NCBI GenBank assembly: GCA_000193795.2
Contig: AEPI01000125.1
Span: forward strand, 20,473-84,472
Direction of reading: 5' to 3'
DNA from: Neisseria lactamica NS19
GTDB taxonomy: Bacteria > Pseudomonadota > Gammaproteobacteria > Burkholderiales > Neisseriaceae
Length of the DNA: 64,000 nucleotides
The translations under genes and the position numbers were made by a program. Positions 20,470 to 28,380 of the stretch are shown here, piece by piece (positions within the stretch are counted from its first letter, which is position 1; each line of letters opens with the position of its first letter). The notes below the pieces were generated by a model that worked only from the letters and a program-made list of their open reading frames with translations, ran no database searches and was not told where the DNA came from.

Positions 20470-20829
20470 ATGTTCCCCCACATCCTTCCCCTCTCCATTG
20501 GAGCGGCATTCGGTGCAACTGCGCGCTGGCTGCTCAACCTCGCCGTTCCCGCATCAATACCTCCCGCCACAGGCAACCTGTTTGCCAACTGGATAGGTGC
20601 GTTTCTTATCGGAATCTTTGCCGAAACCGTCAACCACCCGCAATGGAAGCTGCTGCTGATTACCGGTTTTCTCGGCAGCCTGACCACGCTTTCCGGATTT
20701 TCGCTGGAAACCGTCACCCTGCTCCAATCGAACCGTCCTGCTTCGGCACTTGCCAATATTTTCCTGCACACGGCAGGTTCGCTGCTGCTGACCTGGCTCG
20801 GGCTGAAGATAGGGACGGCAGTCAAATAA
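20470..20829 (+). CDS. crcB: Fluoride ion exporter (Fluc/CrcB)
   Basis: A 119-residue protein with four membrane helices that exports fluoride as a dual-topology dimer. The motifs are '[10 protein letters not shown]' (helix 1), '[14 protein letters not shown]' (helix 2) and '[16 protein letters not shown]' (helix 3), the last carrying the pore region and Na-binding turn. An upstream ATG at 20455 sits inside an uptake sequence and adds only 5 residues; the ATG at 20470 gives the usual start. No fluoride riboswitch is visible in the short upstream gap. Confidence 0.9.
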   Translation: MFPHILPLSIGAAFGATARWLLNLAVPASIPPATGNLFANWIGAFLIGIFAETVNHPQWKLLLITGFLGSLTTLSGFSLETVTLLQSNRPASALANIFLHTAGSLLLTWLGLKIGTAVK

Positions 20830-20949
20830 TCGCAAAAATTGCTTCCTTTGGTTTTGACATAATCTATAAATCGGCTTCTCTTGTTTCAATACTGCCTGTG
20901 CTAATTACCGTTCTAAAATTCAAATTGAGCTTTTAGGTCTATAACAAAG

Positions 20950-20986
20950 AAAAAGCCTTGGTAGGTTTATCCTACCAAGGCTTTTT
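20950..20986 (+). terminator. Strong rho-independent terminator
   Basis: A perfect 16-base stem (AAAAAGCCTTGGTAGG and complement) with a 5-base loop and a T run on both strands. It ends the CbiM-crcB transcript. The AT-rich stretch 20987-21292 shows nothing else I can identify. Confidence 0.85.
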
Positions 20987-21292
20987 ATTAAAAAAAACGC
21001 TCTATTGCCGTGTCTAAAAATGCAAAAAAAGTAACCATCATAACCCTTTTGCCAAAATCAATATCATCATCCGATGAATAAACAGACGGTATATAAGAAA
21101 GAACTAATAAACTCATAAACCGGTAACAAAAACCAGTAACAAAGATATTCATTATTAAGCATTCTCAAAAATGATTGCGTTCGTTTTTAGCCATTGTAAG
21201 CGCATACCCTTTTCCGCTTATTACTAAAGCACGAATGACTTTAAAGGACGCGCCCAAAGACAAGCCGGAAAGCATATCCTGTCCGCCAAACA

Positions 21293-21324
21293 AACTGCCC
21301 GCCGATCGACTCCGGCGGGCAGTT
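21293..21324 (-). terminator. Terminator of the Nudix gene
   Basis: A perfect 11-base GC-rich stem, AACTGCCCGCC and complement, followed on the minus strand by TTTGTTT. It starts 12 bases after the Nudix gene stop. Confidence 0.7.
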
Positions 21325-21335
21325 CCAACATCCTG

Positions 21336-21872
21336 TCAATCCTTCATCAGCCAGTATTGCAAACCGATTAATGTCTTGCCGTCTTTGATTTCATCGTTTG
21401 CCAATGCCTGACGGACTTCATCTTTCGACATCAGCACGGTTTCCGTTATTTCGTCTTCATCGTTGGCAAGCGTACTGCCCAAACGCACGCCTTCCGCCTC
21501 GAACAGATACATTTTTTCATTGCAAAAACCGACCGCCGTATAAAAGCTGTACAACAGGCGCACGCTGTCGGCGGTATAAGGCGTTTCCTCCGCCAATTCT
21601 CGCAGCGCACACGCTGCCATATCCTCACCCGCCACATCCAGCTTGCCTGCAGGAAGTTCCAATGTCGCCTGATTTGCCGCATAACGCCACTGCCGCACCA
21701 AAACGACCTTTTCCTCATCCGTTACCGCCAACACGCACGCCGCGCCCGGATGCCGGATGACGATACGCTGCCCCTCATTGCCGTTGGGCAACCTGACCTT
21801 ATCCCTGCTGATGCTGACGAAACCGCCCTCGTAAATGGTTTCGCCGCCTAATTTTACTTCCCTCAAATCCAC
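21336..21872 (-). CDS. Nudix hydrolase, ADP-ribose pyrophosphatase-like
   Basis: A 178-residue Nudix enzyme. Its layout ('VLVRQWRYAANQATLELPAGKL' before the Nudix box, 'FYTAVGFCNEKMYLFEAEGV' after it) is that of ADP-ribose or NDP-sugar pyrophosphatases such as NudF. The Nudix box is 'GKLDVAGEDMAACALREL' then 'AEETPY'. It has one extra residue between Gly and the first Glu and a Pro in place of the late Gly, but keeps the metal-binding REL-AEE core. Translation starts at GTG 21872 with AAGGAG 9 bases upstream. folB lies 33 bases upstream on the same strand, so the two may be cotranscribed. Confidence 0.85.
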   Translation of the reverse strand: MDLREVKLGGETIYEGGFVSISRDKVRLPNGNEGQRIVIRHPGAACVLAVTDEEKVVLVRQWRYAANQATLELPAGKLDVAGEDMAACALRELAEETPYTADSVRLLYSFYTAVGFCNEKMYLFEAEGVRLGSTLANDEDEITETVLMSKDEVRQALANDEIKDGKTLIGLQYWLMKD

Positions 21873-21905
21873 TTCATATCTCCTTTCCGTTTCCTATTCT
21901 GCTGT

Positions 21906-22262
21906 TCAATTTTCACGCCTGCCGCGCTCGATTTCCACTCCGACCTCGCGCACGCCTTCCAAAATACCCGGCTTGACGATTTTCACGCGCACCCATAACG
22001 CGCCGAAATATCCCAAAACCAAATCGGCAATATATTCCGCCAACGCTTCCAAAAGCAAGAAATCCTGTTCTTTCAGATGCCGGCGCAACGTTTCGCATAC
22101 CTCGGCATAATGCACCGTATTGGCAATATCGTCGTCCGAACCCGCTTTCTCGGGAACGCCGATATCCAAATCGATTATTAACGGCTGCAAATGTTCGCGT
22201 TCCCAGCCGTACACGCCGATAAGCGTATCCGCCTTCATGCCGTGCAAAAAGATTTTATCCAT
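21906..22262 (-). CDS. folB: Dihydroneopterin aldolase
   Basis: A 118-residue enzyme of folate synthesis that cleaves 7,8-dihydroneopterin to 6-hydroxymethyl-dihydropterin and glycolaldehyde. The family pattern 'GMKADTLIGVYGWEREHLQP' is at the N-terminus with the conserved Glu near residue 22; 'TVHYAEVCETLRRHL' and 'LLEALAEYIADLVL' (conserved Glu) follow, and the catalytic Lys is in 'VRVKIVKPG' near 93-97. Length is normal. It is divergent from plsY with a 55-base gap and lies upstream of the Nudix gene. Confidence 0.93.
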   Translation of the reverse strand: MDKIFLHGMKADTLIGVYGWEREHLQPLIIDLDIGVPEKAGSDDDIANTVHYAEVCETLRRHLKEQDFLLLEALAEYIADLVLGYFGALWVRVKIVKPGILEGVREVGVEIERGRREN

Positions 22263-22317
22263 AATCCGCCCCGTTTTTTGCTAAAATAACCGCACCATTC
22301 TAAGTAAAGTACCGCAA

Positions 22318-22920
22318 ATGTTCAATATACCGGCTGTTGCCGTTTCCTATCTGATCGGCTCGCTTTCTTTTGCCGTCATCGTGTCCAAATATTACGGTAT
22401 GGACGACCCGCGCACCTACGGATCGGGCAATCTCGGCGCGACCAATGTTTTACGCAGCGGCAAAAAAAAGGCGGCTGCGCTGACGCTCTTGGGCGATGCC
22501 GCCAAAGGTTTGGCAGCCGTTTTGCTTGCACGCGTGCTTCAAGAACCGCTCGGTTTATCCGACAGCGCAATCGCCGCCGTCGCACTCGCCGCACTGGTCG
22601 GGCATATGTGGCCGGTGTTTTTCGGATTTAAGGGCGGCAAAGGCGTGGCAACGGCATTGGGCGTGCTTTTGGCACTCTCTCCCGCAACCGCCCTCAGCTG
22701 TGCGCTGATTTGGCTTGTGATGGCGTTCGGCTTCAAAGTATCCTCCCTTGCCGCATTAACCGCCACAATCGCCGCCCCTCTTGCCGCACTGTTTTTTATG
22801 CCCCACCCTTCTTGGATTTGGGCGACGCTCCTTATCGCCCTGCTGGTGTTGTTCCGCCACAAAAGCAATATCATCAAGCTGCTCGAAGGCAGAGAAAGCA
22901 AAATCGGCAGCAGCCGCTGA
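22318..22920 (+). CDS. plsY: Acyl-phosphate glycerol-3-phosphate acyltransferase
   Basis: A 200-residue inner-membrane enzyme that transfers acyl groups from acyl-phosphate to glycerol 3-phosphate, the first acylation in phospholipid synthesis. The family motifs are 'YLIGSLSFAVIVSK' (1), 'DPRTYGSGNLGATNVLRSG' (near 29-47) and 'GHMWPVFFGFKGGKGVATALG'. About five membrane segments are visible. Length is normal. An uptake-sequence hairpin follows. Confidence 0.95.
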   Translation: MFNIPAVAVSYLIGSLSFAVIVSKYYGMDDPRTYGSGNLGATNVLRSGKKKAAALTLLGDAAKGLAAVLLARVLQEPLGLSDSAIAAVALAALVGHMWPVFFGFKGGKGVATALGVLLALSPATALSCALIWLVMAFGFKVSSLAALTATIAAPLAALFFMPHPSWIWATLLIALLVLFRHKSNIIKLLEGRESKIGSSR

Positions 22921-22940
22921 TTTCCCACCCACCCCTGTTT

Positions 22941-22970
22941 ATGCCGTCCGAACCCCGCTTCAGACGGCAT
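22941..22970 (+). terminator. Inverted uptake-sequence hairpin, one arm variant
   Basis: The left arm reads ATGCCGTCCGAA (one mismatch), the right arm is exact. It lies between plsY and rlmJ. Confidence 0.6.
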
Positions 22971-22996
22971 CCGAATATCCCGCCGTTTTACCGACT

Positions 22997-23842
22997 ATGC
23001 TCAGTTACAGACACGCATTCCACGCCGGCAACCACGCCGATATGCTCAAACATTTCACACTCTTCCTCGTCCTGCAATATTTCAACAAAAAAGACAAACC
23101 CTATTGGTATATCGATACGCACGGCGGTGCGGGTTTGTACAATCTCGAAGGCAGCGAGGCGCAGAAAGTCGGCGAATACCGGCAAGGCATCGCCCTACTC
23201 CGACAGGCGCAAAACCTGCCTGCCGAACTGTCTGACTTTGCCTCGCACATACAGAAAATCCTGCCCTCGCCCGAACTTTACTGCGGCTCTCCGTGGTTGG
23301 CACAATCGCTGACCCGCGCAACCGACAAACTCCGGTTGTTCGAGCTGCATCCGGCCGATTTTGCCCGACTCCGAAACAATATGAACGAAGTAGGCTTGGG
23401 CAAACGCGGACAAGTGTTACACGAAGACGGTTACAAAGGGCTGATTTCCCTGCTGCCGCCCCCGCCGCGCCGTGCCGCCGTCCTCATCGACCCGCCCTAT
23501 GAGGAAAAACAAGACTACCGGCGTGTAACGGAAACGCTGAAAGCCGCTTTAAAACGGTTTGAATCCGGCTGTTATTTGGTTTGGTATCCCTGTTTAAGCC
23601 GCGAAGAAAGCCGCAAACTGCCGGAAGAACTGAAAAAACTTCTGCCCGACAACTACCTTCACGCCGAGCTTCACGTCCACGCGCCGAGAACCGACGGTTT
23701 CGGCATGCACGGCAGCGGGATGTTCGTCATCAATCCGCCCTATCTGTTGGCAGAACAATTGGCGGCAAACCTCCCCGCCCTGACACAGTTGCTCGCACAA
23801 GACGAAGGCGCGCGCTATCTTTTGGACAGCAAAATCCGCTGA
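22997..23842 (+). CDS. rlmJ: 23S rRNA (adenine(2030)-N6)-methyltransferase RlmJ
   Basis: A 281-residue SAM-dependent methyltransferase modifying A2030 of 23S rRNA. The N-terminus 'MLSYRHAFHAGNHADMLKH' is diagnostic for RlmJ; 'YIDTHGGAGLYNL' is the SAM loop and 'VLIDPPYEEKQDY' the catalytic DPPY motif near 164-170. The ATG at 22997 gives this standard start; a longer in-frame start overlapping plsY is rejected. It ends at an uptake-sequence hairpin. Confidence 0.93.
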   Translation: MLSYRHAFHAGNHADMLKHFTLFLVLQYFNKKDKPYWYIDTHGGAGLYNLEGSEAQKVGEYRQGIALLRQAQNLPAELSDFASHIQKILPSPELYCGSPWLAQSLTRATDKLRLFELHPADFARLRNNMNEVGLGKRGQVLHEDGYKGLISLLPPPPRRAAVLIDPPYEEKQDYRRVTETLKAALKRFESGCYLVWYPCLSREESRKLPEELKKLLPDNYLHAELHVHAPRTDGFGMHGSGMFVINPPYLLAEQLAANLPALTQLLAQDEGARYLLDSKIR

Positions 23843-23847
23843 CCCCG

Positions 23848-23875
23848 ATGCCGTCTGAAACCCTTCAGACGGCAT
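23848..23875 (+). terminator. Inverted uptake-sequence hairpin
   Basis: Facing exact uptake sequences 5 bases after the rlmJ stop. Confidence 0.75.
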
Positions 23876-23950
23876 CTCCCGTCAAACAAACAAAACCGGA
23901 CGATACATTATCCATATCGTTCGGTTCTGCATAAAACCAGTATTCAAAAA

Positions 23951-24283
23951 TCAGAACACGCTTTTCAACACTCCGACCGTGCCGACCACCCCGTTCAGCA
24001 GCATCAGACCTCCGGCAGCCGTACCCATACCTTGACGGATTGCGTCATGCTTATTGGCACGTTTTTCACGTTCCAAAGCCAACTCCTCAGAAACATTTTT
24101 ACGTTGGCGGCGGTGTTGCGCCAGTTCCGCACGGCTGATTCGCGCTTCGGCACGGTTACGCCCTGCCTTGATTACGGCCGAATCGTCGCCGATGGCATAG
24201 TTGGCTACAGAATTTTCAGAAGCGCAGGCAGCAAGCAAAACGGCACACATCGCAACAACGGAAATATTTTTCAAGTTTTTCAT
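23951..24283 (-). CDS. Small putative lipoprotein
   Basis: A 110-residue lipoprotein with a signal peptide and lipobox L-A-A-C (Cys20). The mature part has a charged Arg-rich helix ('RAEARISRAELAQHRRQRK') and ends with a Gly-rich hydrophobic segment ('GMGTAAGGLMLLNGVVGTVG') that may insert in a membrane. I do not recognise the family. The next gene upstream encodes a similar small lipoprotein with an Arg/Glu-rich helix, so the two could be diverged paralogues or partners. Confidence 0.65.
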   Translation of the reverse strand: MKNLKNISVVAMCAVLLAACASENSVANYAIGDDSAVIKAGRNRAEARISRAELAQHRRQRKNVSEELALEREKRANKHDAIRQGMGTAAGGLMLLNGVVGTVGVLKSVF

Positions 24284-24333
24284 ACTTGTCCTATTATCTC
24301 AAAATAAAGAAAGAAACCAATCTGATTGGTGTG

Positions 24334-24576
24334 TTATCGGATAAAGTAAATATTGGGCGAATTTTCATTTGCCTTTTTGATGGCGCGTGCCGCATCCATC
24401 ATTTCTTCCCGGCGTTCTTTACGGTATTCGGCACGCTCGGCACGCTCGCTTATCTGAATAGCGCGACTTTTCGCCTGTATTTCCGCTGCAGATTCTTGAG
24501 TTACAAAACGGCGGTCTGCGTAAGTACATGCCGTCATCAACATCGCAGCCACCGACAACAAAATTAGTTTCTTCAT
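24334..24576 (-). CDS. Small putative lipoprotein downstream of a TA-repeat promoter
   Basis: An 80-residue lipoprotein: 'MKKLILLSVAAMLMTAC' has a lipobox M-T-A-C (Cys17), and the mature part is a charged helix ('RAIQISERAERAEYRKERR'). I chose ATG 24576, which places AGGTGG 6 bases upstream; ATG 24582 directly abuts the ribosome site. The function is unknown. About 60 bases upstream on the minus strand TTGACA is followed at once by a (TA)8 tract, an arrangement that could switch expression by slippage. Confidence 0.6.
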   Translation of the reverse strand: MKKLILLSVAAMLMTACTYADRRFVTQESAAEIQAKSRAIQISERAERAEYRKERREEMMDAARAIKKANENSPNIYFIR

Positions 24577-24620
24577 TTTCATCCACCTATATTTAAGTTT
24601 ATTTGCAAAATATGTTATCA

Positions 24621-24644
24621 CTATATATATATATATAATGTCAA
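24621..24644 (-). promoter_or_regulatory. Possible phase-variable promoter with (TA)8 in the spacer
   Basis: On the minus strand a perfect -35 box TTGACA (24644-24639) is followed by T and eight TA units (24637-24622). Loss or gain of TA would alter the -35/-10 spacing of a promoter for the small lipoprotein gene. The -10 is not clear. Confidence 0.4.
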
Positions 24645-24826
24645 CGTTTTTTAAAAATAAATTTGGCATCTTATACTTCTCGATCCGCATACCGCGTTCC
24701 GACTTGCCCCGTGCCGTTTTTTTCCACTACAATCCCACGCGATATCCGGCGGAACGCACCAAAGGAACGCCCCGCAGCAATCTGCCGCCTTTCAGACGGC
24801 ACAAACCTTTCCGAAACGAGCAAACT

Positions 24827-25801
24827 ATGGACACACTGACCCGATTCCTCCCCGAACACCTGCAACAAAACCAACTGCCCGAAGCACTCGGCGGCGTTTT
24901 GCTGTCCGTCGTTTCCGCCTGCACCGAAATCAACGCCAAAGTCCGCCTCGGCGCACTGGCCGGCGTATTGGGTATGGCGGGCACGGGCAATATTCAGGGC
25001 GAAGACCAGAAAAAACTGGATGTTATCGCCAACAACATTATGATTGGCACACTCAAAGCCAACCCTGCCGTTGCCGGTTTGGCAAGCGAGGAAGAAGACA
25101 CTTTCGTAAGTGCTGGTGAAAACGGACGCTATCTCGTCCTATTCGACCCTTTAGACGGATCGTCCAATATTGATGTCAACATTTCCGTCGGTACGATTTT
25201 CTCCATCCTTGAAAAACCCGAAGGCGCATTGGCAACCGAATCATTCCTTCAAACGGGCAGACAGCAGCTTGCCGCTGGTTACATTCTTTACGGGCCTCAA
25301 ACCCAGCTCGTATTCACATTCGGACACGGCGTATATATGTTCACGCTCAATGCCGAAAACGAATTCGTGCTGACCAAAGCAAACCCGAAAGTACCCGAAA
25401 GTACCAAAGAATTTGCCATCAATATGTCCAACCGCCGCCACTGGCTGCCCCCCGTCCAACAATACATAGACGAACTCCTGGCAGGCGAAACCGGTACGCG
25501 CGGCAAAAACTACAATATGCGCTGGGTGGCCAGTATGGTTGCCGAAATCCACCGCATACTGATGCGCGGCGGCGTGTTCATGTATCCCCAAGACAAACGC
25601 GACCCCGCCAAACCCGGCAAACTGCGCCTGATGTACGAAGCCAACCCTATGGCCCTGATACTCGAACAAGCCGGTGCATCGGCAAGCAACGCCCGTCAGG
25701 ACATACTCGGCATCAGCCCCGAAAGCCTGCACCAGCGCGTCGCCGTCATTATGGGCAGCAGCGAAGAAGTCGCCTATCTCGACCGCCTGCACGCAAAATA
25801 G
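24827..25801 (+). CDS. fbp: Fructose-1,6-bisphosphatase class 1
   Basis: A 324-residue gluconeogenic phosphatase. The metal-binding 'FDPLDGSSNIDVNISVGTIF' is near residues 105-124, 'ASEEEDTFV' before it carries the Glu ligands, and 'KLRLMYEANPMALILEQAGG'-type sequence (here ending GAS) is near the C-terminus. I chose ATG 24827 for normal family length; the frame is open further upstream but adds unrelated residues. In Neisseria, which lack phosphofructokinase, this enzyme with Entner-Doudoroff and pentose phosphate genes found elsewhere in the window supports sugar-phosphate recycling. Confidence 0.94.
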   Translation: MDTLTRFLPEHLQQNQLPEALGGVLLSVVSACTEINAKVRLGALAGVLGMAGTGNIQGEDQKKLDVIANNIMIGTLKANPAVAGLASEEEDTFVSAGENGRYLVLFDPLDGSSNIDVNISVGTIFSILEKPEGALATESFLQTGRQQLAAGYILYGPQTQLVFTFGHGVYMFTLNAENEFVLTKANPKVPESTKEFAINMSNRRHWLPPVQQYIDELLAGETGTRGKNYNMRWVASMVAEIHRILMRGGVFMYPQDKRDPAKPGKLRLMYEANPMALILEQAGASASNARQDILGISPESLHQRVAVIMGSSEEVAYLDRLHAK

Positions 25802-25894
25802 ACAGGCAGCCGTCCACACAAGCACACGGCGGCGGCAATCCGATACCGCTGCCGTTATTTCAAACAGCACAAGCCTTCCGGTCAAATGACAAAA

Positions 25895-25923
25895 ATGCCG
25901 TCTGAAAGCATTTCAGACGGCAT
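25895..25923. terminator. Inverted uptake-sequence hairpin
   Basis: Lies between the convergent fbp and YdcH-family genes, 20 bases from the latter's stop. Confidence 0.75.
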
Positions 25924-25943
25924 TTCAAAAACTCAAACCCAAA

Positions 25944-26162
25944 TTATTTGCCCGCTGCTTTTTGCAGAATGGCGTACAACTCGTCTTTCAGTTTCAATTT
26001 GGCTTTTTTCAGCTCATCGATGGTTTCCGCGCCGCTGGTAACCGGATTGTTGACCAGACCGGTAATTTTATCGTCCAGCTCGTTGTGTTCGTCGAACAGA
26101 CGGGCAAAGTGGGAATCTTCCTGTTTCAATTTGGAAATCAAATCACGGTATTCTGGGAACAT
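25944..26162 (-). CDS. YdcH/DUF465 family small protein
   Basis: A 72-residue, fully helical charged protein. 'FPEYRDLISKLKQEDSHFARLF' then 'DEHNELDDKITGL' is the hallmark of the YdcH (DUF465) family, found across proteobacteria. Function is unknown. AGAGAGGAAAG precedes the ATG. It is divergent from glyA with a 210-base AT-rich spacer. Confidence 0.85.
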   Translation of the reverse strand: MFPEYRDLISKLKQEDSHFARLFDEHNELDDKITGLVNNPVTSGAETIDELKKAKLKLKDELYAILQKAAGK

Positions 26163-26305
26163 ATCGCTTTCCTCTCTTGGTTTACGGTTAAAAAGTCAAA
26201 CTGAATCTTTACATTAATTATAACAAAGATAATATTTTTATCCAGTGTTTTATTACACACGGCAACACCGCCCGCAGAAAACCGCCCCGCCGTCCGACAA
26301 AATCG

Positions 26306-26334
26306 TTGACAATCCTCCGCTTTACGCATAAATT
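26306..26334 (+). promoter_or_regulatory. Likely glyA promoter
   Basis: TTGACA (26306-26311), 17 bases, TAAATT (26329-26334), 38 bases before the glyA start. The -35 is perfect, the -10 matches 4 of 6. Confidence 0.45.
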
Positions 26335-26372
26335 TTCAATACTTAACCCTGACCACACAAAGGAATCGAGAG

Positions 26373-27623
26373 ATGTTTTCAAAAAGCGTTACCCTTACAC
26401 AATATGATCCCGAACTGTCGGCCGCCATCGCCCAAGAAGACCGCCGGCAGCAAGACCATGTCGAACTGATTGCCTCTGAAAACTACGTCAGCTGCGCCGT
26501 CATGGAAGCCCAAGGTTCGCAATTAACCAACAAATATGCAGAAGGCTATCCCGCCAAACGCTACTACGGCGGCTGCGAATACGTCGATATTGTCGAACAA
26601 TTGGCGATTGACCGCGTAAAAGAACTGTTTGGCGCGCAATACGCCAACGTCCAACCCCATTCCGGTTCCCAAGCCAACCAAGCCGTGTACGCTTCTGTTT
26701 TGAAACCCGGCGACACCATTTTGGGCATGTCTCTGGCACACGGCGGCCACCTGACCCACGGCGCAAGCGTTAATATCTCCGGCAAACTCTACAACGCCGT
26801 TACCTACGGACTGGATGAAAACGAAGTGCTCGATTATGCCGAAGTAGAACGCTTGGCTCTTGAACACAAACCCAAAATGATTGTGGCCGGCGCATCTGCC
26901 TACGCGCTGCAAATCGACTGGGCAAAATTCCGCGAAATCGCCGACAAAGTAGGCGCATACCTCTTTGTCGATATGGCACACTACGCAGGCTTGGTTGCCG
27001 GCGGCGAATACCCCAACCCCGTGCCATTCTGCGACTTCGTAACCACTACCACCCACAAAACCCTGCGCGGCCCGCGCGGCGGCGTGATTCTGTGCCGCGA
27101 CAACACGCACGAAAAAGCGTTAAACTCCGCCATCTTCCCGAGCCTGCAAGGCGGCCCGCTGATGCACGTTATCGCCGCCAAAGCCATAGCGTTTAAAGAG
27201 GCGTTGCAACCTGAGTTCAAACAATACGCCAAACAGGTCAAAATCAACGCCAAAGCCATGGCGGAAGAATTGGTCAAACGCGGTTTGCGCATTGTTTCCG
27301 GCAGAACCGAAAGCCACGTTTTCCTCGTTGACCTGCAACCGATGAAAATTACCGGTAAAGCCGCCGAAGCCGCTTTGGGCAAAGCACACATTACCGTCAA
27401 TAAAAACGCCATTCCAAACGATCCGGAAAAACCCTTCGTTACCTCCGGCATCCGTATCGGCGCAGCGGCAATGACCACACGCGGCTTTGACGAAGCCGAC
27501 TCCCGCGTATTGGCGAACTTGGTTGCCGACGTGTTGGCAAATCCCGACGACGAAGCCAACCTCGCCAAAGTTCGCGAACAAGTAACTGCTTTGTGCAATA
27601 AATACCCCGTTTACGGCGCATAA
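26373..27623 (+). CDS. glyA: Serine hydroxymethyltransferase
   Basis: A 416-residue PLP enzyme that interconverts serine and glycine while charging tetrahydrofolate with one carbon. The N-terminus '[20 protein letters not shown]' and '[18 protein letters not shown]' are diagnostic; the PLP Lys is in '[15 protein letters not shown]' near residue 228; '[16 protein letters not shown]' is near the end. Length is typical. AAAGGAATCGAGAG precedes the ATG. It is followed by an uptake-sequence hairpin. Confidence 0.96.
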   Translation: MFSKSVTLTQYDPELSAAIAQEDRRQQDHVELIASENYVSCAVMEAQGSQLTNKYAEGYPAKRYYGGCEYVDIVEQLAIDRVKELFGAQYANVQPHSGSQANQAVYASVLKPGDTILGMSLAHGGHLTHGASVNISGKLYNAVTYGLDENEVLDYAEVERLALEHKPKMIVAGASAYALQIDWAKFREIADKVGAYLFVDMAHYAGLVAGGEYPNPVPFCDFVTTTTHKTLRGPRGGVILCRDNTHEKALNSAIFPSLQGGPLMHVIAAKAIAFKEALQPEFKQYAKQVKINAKAMAEELVKRGLRIVSGRTESHVFLVDLQPMKITGKAAEAALGKAHITVNKNAIPNDPEKPFVTSGIRIGAAAMTTRGFDEADSRVLANLVADVLANPDDEANLAKVREQVTALCNKYPVYGA

Positions 27624-27640
27624 GCCTTTTTTAAAAACCG

Positions 27641-27668
27641 ATGCCGTCTGAAACTTTTCAGACGGCAT
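27641..27668 (+). terminator. Inverted uptake-sequence hairpin
   Basis: Exact pair between glyA and the DedA-family gene. Confidence 0.75.
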
Positions 27669-27717
27669 TTTTGCAATCGGTTAAAATACGCGGTCTGTTT
27701 TTCGGGAAGTATTTTTT

Positions 27718-28362
27718 ATGCTCGCGTCTGCCATCGATTTTATCCTTCATATTGACCGACATTTAACCGCTTTGTCGGCACAATACGGCTTATGGATTTA
27801 TGCTGTTTTGTTTCTGATTGTTTTTTGTGAAACCGGCCTGATTGTTACACCGTTTTTACCGGGCGATTCGCTGCTGTTTGCCGCAGGCGGGATTGCCGCG
27901 CTGGGCAGTATGGATATTCATTTGATGGTTGCATTATTAAGCCTTGCCGCCATACTCGGCGACGCGCTCAATTTTACCGTCGGCAAGTATTTCGGCGGCA
28001 GGCTGTTCGCCAACCCCGATTCTAAAATCTTCCGGCGCGAATATCTCGATAAAACCCGCCGTTTTTACGAAAAACACGGCGGCAAAACGATTATCATCGC
28101 GCGTTTTGTACCCATCGTCCGTACCTTCGCCCCCTTTGTTGCCGGTATGGGGAAAATGCACTATGCAAAATTTATCCGCTATAACATCATCGGCGGCTTC
28201 TTGTGGGTCATCCTGTTTTCTTATGCGGGCTATTTCTTTGCCAACTTCCCCGTCGTGAAAAACAATCTGGGCTTGGTGATGGGCGGCATCATTATGGTTT
28301 CCTTCCTGCCGGGCATCATCGAAATCGCCCGCGCCAAACTTGCGGCAAAATCCGAACGTTAA
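27718..28362 (+). CDS. DedA/VTT family membrane protein
   Basis: A 214-residue integral membrane protein of the DedA (SNARE-associated/VTT) family. Family marks are '[23 protein letters not shown]' near 37-60, '[28 protein letters not shown]' near 115-142 with the conserved 'RFxPxxRTxxP' re-entrant motif, and '[19 protein letters not shown]'. Family members act as lipid (undecaprenyl phosphate or phosphatidylethanolamine) flippases in the inner membrane. The following ABC-F gene starts 18 bases after the stop, so they are probably cotranscribed. Confidence 0.88.
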   Translation: MLASAIDFILHIDRHLTALSAQYGLWIYAVLFLIVFCETGLIVTPFLPGDSLLFAAGGIAALGSMDIHLMVALLSLAAILGDALNFTVGKYFGGRLFANPDSKIFRREYLDKTRRFYEKHGGKTIIIARFVPIVRTFAPFVAGMGKMHYAKFIRYNIIGGFLWVILFSYAGYFFANFPVVKNNLGLVMGGIIMVSFLPGIIEIARAKLAAKSER

Positions 28363-28380
28363 TTATTGGGAATTGACATT

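Noticed and set aside
21175..21411. Plus-strand open frame between crcB and the Nudix gene
   Set aside because: It runs through the Nudix terminator and into its antisense strand, with no ribosome site or family features.
22781..22996. Extended start of rlmJ inside plsY
   Set aside because: It overlaps plsY and an uptake hairpin; the family start 'MLSYRHAFHAGNHADMLKH' is at 22997.
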